Shown: piece after piece, positions 4,754-6,910 of the stretch
Numbering within the stretch: position 1 is the stretch's first letter
How the letters are laid out: every line of letters begins with the position of its first letter
Origin: JAGNZR01 sp051656905
GTDB lineage: Bacteria > Fusobacteriota > Fusobacteriia > Fusobacteriales > Fusobacteriaceae
Direction of reading: 5' to 3'
Assembly (NCBI GenBank): GCA_051656905.1
Contig: JBOFJQ010000011.1
Coordinates: 1-6,910, forward strand
Length of the DNA: 6,910 nucleotides
Made by a program: the position numbers and the translations under genes
The notes under the pieces: generated by a model
Database searches by the model: none
Seen by the model: the letters and a program-made list of their open reading frames with translations, nothing else
What the model was told of the DNA's origin: nothing

Positions 4754-6652
4754 ATGGCAATATTGCAAGTTAATGAAATATGTAAAAATTTTTCAGGAGA
4801 AGATTTATTTAGAGATATAAGCTTTTCTATAGATGAAAGAGATAAAATTGGATTAATTGGTGTTAACGGTGCAGGGAAAACAACTTTAGTTAAAATTTTA
4901 TTAGGGATAGAAGATGATGATATAGATTTAACAACTAAAAAAAGAGGTGTTATATCTAAAAAGACAGGTTTAAAGATAGGCTATCTATCTCAAAATTTTG
5001 ATCTTAATTTAGAAAATACTGTTTTTGAAGAGTTACTGGACGTATTTCATGAAAGGCATGAGGAATACAAGGTAATTCAAGAATTAACTGAGAGGTTAAA
5101 AACAGAAACTGATAATTATGATGCAATATTAGAAGAGTTAGCAAAAGTTCAATCTCAATATGAACAAGGTGAAGGGTATAGTTTAGAATATAAAATAAAA
5201 CAAATCTTAAATGGATTATCACTTTCTGAGAAAATATGGAATAATAAAATAGCTAATCTTTCAGGAGGGCAGTGTTCAAGAGTTGCTCTTGGAAAAATTT
5301 TATTAGAAGAACCTGAACTATTAATATTAGACGAGCCAACAAATCACTTGGACCTATTAGCTATTGAATGGTTAGGAAGATTTTTAAAAGATTATAAGAA
5401 AGCTTTTATTCTAATATCACATGATATATTCTTTCTTGATGAAGTTACTAATAGAATATTTGAAATGGAAGGAAAAACACTTCATTTCTATTCTGGAAAC
5501 TATACAGATTATAAGATTCAAAAGGAAGCTTATTTAACAGGAGCTGTAAGAGCTTTTGATAAAGAGCAAGATAAGATAAAAAAGATGGAAGAGTTTATTA
5601 GGAAATATAAAGCTGGAATAAAGTGTAAGATGGCCAGAGGTAGAGAGAAAATACTTAATAGAATGGAAAAAATGGATAATCCAGTTATTCCTGTGAGAAA
5701 GATAAAGCTTAAATTTAGAATTGGAAATGCCAGTGCAGATAGAGTTTTAAGAATAGAAGGGTTAAAAAAATCATATGAAGACACAAAATTATTTTCTAAC
5801 TTAAATTTAGATATTTATAAAGGGGATAGAATAGGAGTAATCGGAAAAAATGGTGTTGGAAAATCTACTCTTTTAAAAATTATAAATGGACTAGAAGAGC
5901 AAGACTCAGGAACTATAATAGTTGGGGATAGAGTTAAAATTGGATACTATGACCAAAATCAAAGTAGCTTAGATTTAAGAAATAGTGTTTTAGAAGAATT
6001 GATGGAGGCAGCTCCACTAACATATGAAGAAGCAAGAACTTTAGCTGGAGGATTCCTATTTACAGAGGATGATGTTGATAAGAAAATATCTCTTTTAAGT
6101 GGTGGGGAAAAAGCGAGAATAGAGTTTATGAAACTTTTACTTGCAAAGCCTAACTTTTTAATATTTGACGAGCCAACAAATCACTTAGATATATATTCAA
6201 GAGAGATATTAGAGGAAGCTTTAGAAGAGTATGATGGAACTTTAATTGTTGTATCTCATGATAGATTATTTTTGGAGAGTACTGTAAATAGTATTTATGA
6301 AGTAACTACAGATGGAGCCACTCTTTTCAAAGGTGACTACGAAGAGTACATGAATAGAAAAGAGGAAAAAATAAAAGATACAACAGCAGCCCTATCTTAT
6401 GAAGAGCAAAAGAAAGCTAATAGCAAACTAAAAAGTTTAGAAAGAAAAGTTATGAAATTAGAAGAAAAGATAGAAGAGATTGAGAATAAGAAAGCTTTAA
6501 AAAATAAAGAGTATGAAGAGGCTGGAAAAGTTAATGATTTAGATAAACTGTTAAAAATTCAAGAAGAATTAGATAACTTTGAGATGGAAGTACTAACTAC
6601 TATGGAAGAGTGGGAAGAGGCAGAACAAGAATTGTCGATTCTAAAAAGTTAA
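4754..6652 (+). CDS. ABC-F family ATPase (ribosome-associated translation factor, Uup/YdiF-like)
   Basis: This 632-residue protein has two ABC ATPase domains in one chain and no membrane segments, which defines the ABC-F family. Domain 1 has Walker A GVNGAGKTT (36-44), Q80, signature LSGGQ (169-173), Walker B LLILDEP with E194, and H223 in SHD. Domain 2 has GKNGVGKST (364-372), Q401, LSGGE (448-452), FLIFDEP with E473, and H502. The linker (about 240-330) contains the basic segment KYKAGIKCKMARGREKI (284-300), which in ABC-F proteins reaches toward the P-site tRNA. The last ~85 residues (about 548-632) are a charged coiled coil, as in Uup and YdiF. The usual role is to bind the ribosomal E site and help stalled or difficult translation. 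Some relatives protect ribosomes from antibiotics, but nothing here points specifically to resistance. AGGGAG (4743-4748) lies 5 bases before ATG. It is a single gene between its own promoter and a terminal hairpin, next to rpsL. Confidence 0.95.
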   Translation: MAILQVNEICKNFSGEDLFRDISFSIDERDKIGLIGVNGAGKTTLVKILLGIEDDDIDLTTKKRGVISKKTGLKIGYLSQNFDLNLENTVFEELLDVFHERHEEYKVIQELTERLKTETDNYDAILEELAKVQSQYEQGEGYSLEYKIKQILNGLSLSEKIWNNKIANLSGGQCSRVALGKILLEEPELLILDEPTNHLDLLAIEWLGRFLKDYKKAFILISHDIFFLDEVTNRIFEMEGKTLHFYSGNYTDYKIQKEAYLTGAVRAFDKEQDKIKKMEEFIRKYKAGIKCKMARGREKILNRMEKMDNPVIPVRKIKLKFRIGNASADRVLRIEGLKKSYEDTKLFSNLNLDIYKGDRIGVIGKNGVGKSTLLKIINGLEEQDSGTIIVGDRVKIGYYDQNQSSLDLRNSVLEELMEAAPLTYEEARTLAGGFLFTEDDVDKKISLLSGGEKARIEFMKLLLAKPNFLIFDEPTNHLDIYSREILEEALEEYDGTLIVVSHDRLFLESTVNSIYEVTTDGATLFKGDYEEYMNRKEEKIKDTTAALSYEEQKKANSKLKSLERKVMKLEEKIEEIENKKALKNKEYEEAGKVNDLDKLLKIQEELDNFEMEVLTTMEEWEEAEQELSILKS

Positions 6653-6683
6653 GTTGTATTTTATTAAAATACAACTTAACTTT
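6645..6683 (+). terminator. 18-bp perfect hairpin overlapping the ABC-F stop codon
   Basis: Bases 6645-6662 pair perfectly with 6666-6683 around a 3-base ATT loop. The stem is AT-rich. The TAA stop (6650-6652) and most of the last two sense codons lie inside the 5' arm. The stem is followed by AGTAAATG and not a T-run; the only uridines are in the 3' arm. It may end transcription or shield the mRNA 3' end. Its position suggests it forms only after the terminating ribosome has left. Confidence 0.65.
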
Positions 6684-6760
6684 AGTAAATGTTTTCAATT
6701 GGAAAATGATATATATACTGATTTTGTTAATCGTTTAAAGAGATTTTTTTAATACCAATT

Positions 6761-6797
6761 AAATAAATTGCAAAAACAAAGTATTGACAATTTATTT
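6761..6797. repeat. 10-bp inverted repeat overlapping the rpsL -35 element
   Basis: AAATAAATTG (6761-6770) and CAATTTATTT (6788-6797) are perfect reverse complements separated by 17 bases. The right arm covers the end of the -35 hexamer TTGACA (6784-6789). It could be an operator, but both arms are AT-rich and chance is a real alternative. Confidence 0.35.
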
Positions 6798-6812
6798 TAA
6801 AACAATTATAAT
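6784..6812 (+). promoter_or_regulatory. Consensus sigma-70-type promoter of rpsL
   Basis: TTGACA (6784-6789) and TATAAT (6807-6812) are both exact consensus hexamers with the optimal 17-base spacer. Transcription would start near 6819, leaving a leader of about 50 bases. A further TATAAT at 6821-6826 has no matching -35. A strong constitutive promoter fits the start of a ribosomal protein operon. Confidence 0.85.
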
Positions 6813-6867
6813 AGCTGAGTTATAATAATAAAATTATAAAAATAAAAAATAAGAAAAGGAGGGTAAA

Positions 6868-6910
6868 ATGCCTACTTTAAGTCAATTAGTAAAAAGAGGA
6901 AGACAGGTTT
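6868..6910 (+). CDS. rpsL: 30S ribosomal protein S12, N-terminus (partial)
   Basis: Fourteen complete codons read MPTLSQLVKRGRQV, a close match to the very conserved N-terminus of ribosomal protein S12 (MPTxxQLVRKGR). S12 sits at the decoding centre of the small subunit and is the classic site of streptomycin-resistance mutations, but those positions lie beyond this window. AAAAGGAGGG (6854-6863) is an excellent ribosome binding site 4 bases from ATG. In most bacteria rpsL leads the str operon with rpsG, fusA and tuf; that continuation is expected but not seen. The gene is cut by the window edge. Confidence 0.92.
   Translation, partial: MPTLSQLVKRGRQV

Noticed and set aside
5004..5222. Minus-strand open frame inside the ABC-F gene
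   Set aside because: It is antisense to a conserved coding region and its hydrophobic, repetitive translation is typical of a shadow frame.
5530..5784. Minus-strand open frame inside the ABC-F linker region
   Set aside because: It is a shadow of the charged linker; the leucine/phenylalanine/serine-rich product mirrors lysine/glutamate codons on the coding strand.

Overview
The window looks like chromosomal DNA from a very AT-rich anaerobic bacterium. A Fusobacterium-type genome is my best guess; a low-GC clostridium is the main alternative. The guess rests on base composition, the 23S/5S rRNA sequence, purine-rich Shine-Dalgarno sites and the gene content, not on a database match. Nearly all of the coding sequence is ordinary core metabolism and translation.

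Layout. Bases 1-268 are the end of an rRNA operon on the + strand: the last ~77 bases of 23S rRNA, a ~70-base spacer with two small hairpins, and a complete 5S rRNA whose closing helix runs straight into a T-tract. Bases 269-951 hold no credible gene but a surprising amount of structure. In order these are a long imperfect hairpin with a GC-rich top, a 15-bp tandem repeat array, a strong bidirectional terminator hairpin, a second weaker terminator-like hairpin, a four-copy 10-bp repeat, and a short coding-like remnant. Next comes a + strand flavoprotein gene (952-1587) with the cysteine motif of iron-sulfur flavoproteins. A shared hairpin terminator separates it from the convergent pab operon.

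The pab operon (minus strand, 4464 down to 1755) encodes the complete route from chorismate to 4-aminobenzoate, a folate precursor. PabA supplies ammonia from glutamine, PabB makes 4-amino-4-deoxychorismate, and PabC eliminates pyruvate. The three genes are joined by two 4-bp ATGA stop/start overlaps, so translation is probably coupled and the products made in step. pabA appears to start at GTG.

A divergent 289-bp intergenic region leads to a + strand ABC-F ATPase gene (4754-6652), a ribosome-associated translation factor of the Uup/YdiF type. Its stop codon lies inside an 18-bp perfect hairpin. The window ends with a consensus sigma-70-type promoter and the first 14 codons of rpsL (ribosomal protein S12), presumably the start of the str operon.

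I found no convincing new multi-gene system. The part most worth a second look is the gene-free stretch 320-750 beside the rRNA operon, where several unrelated repeat structures sit together.
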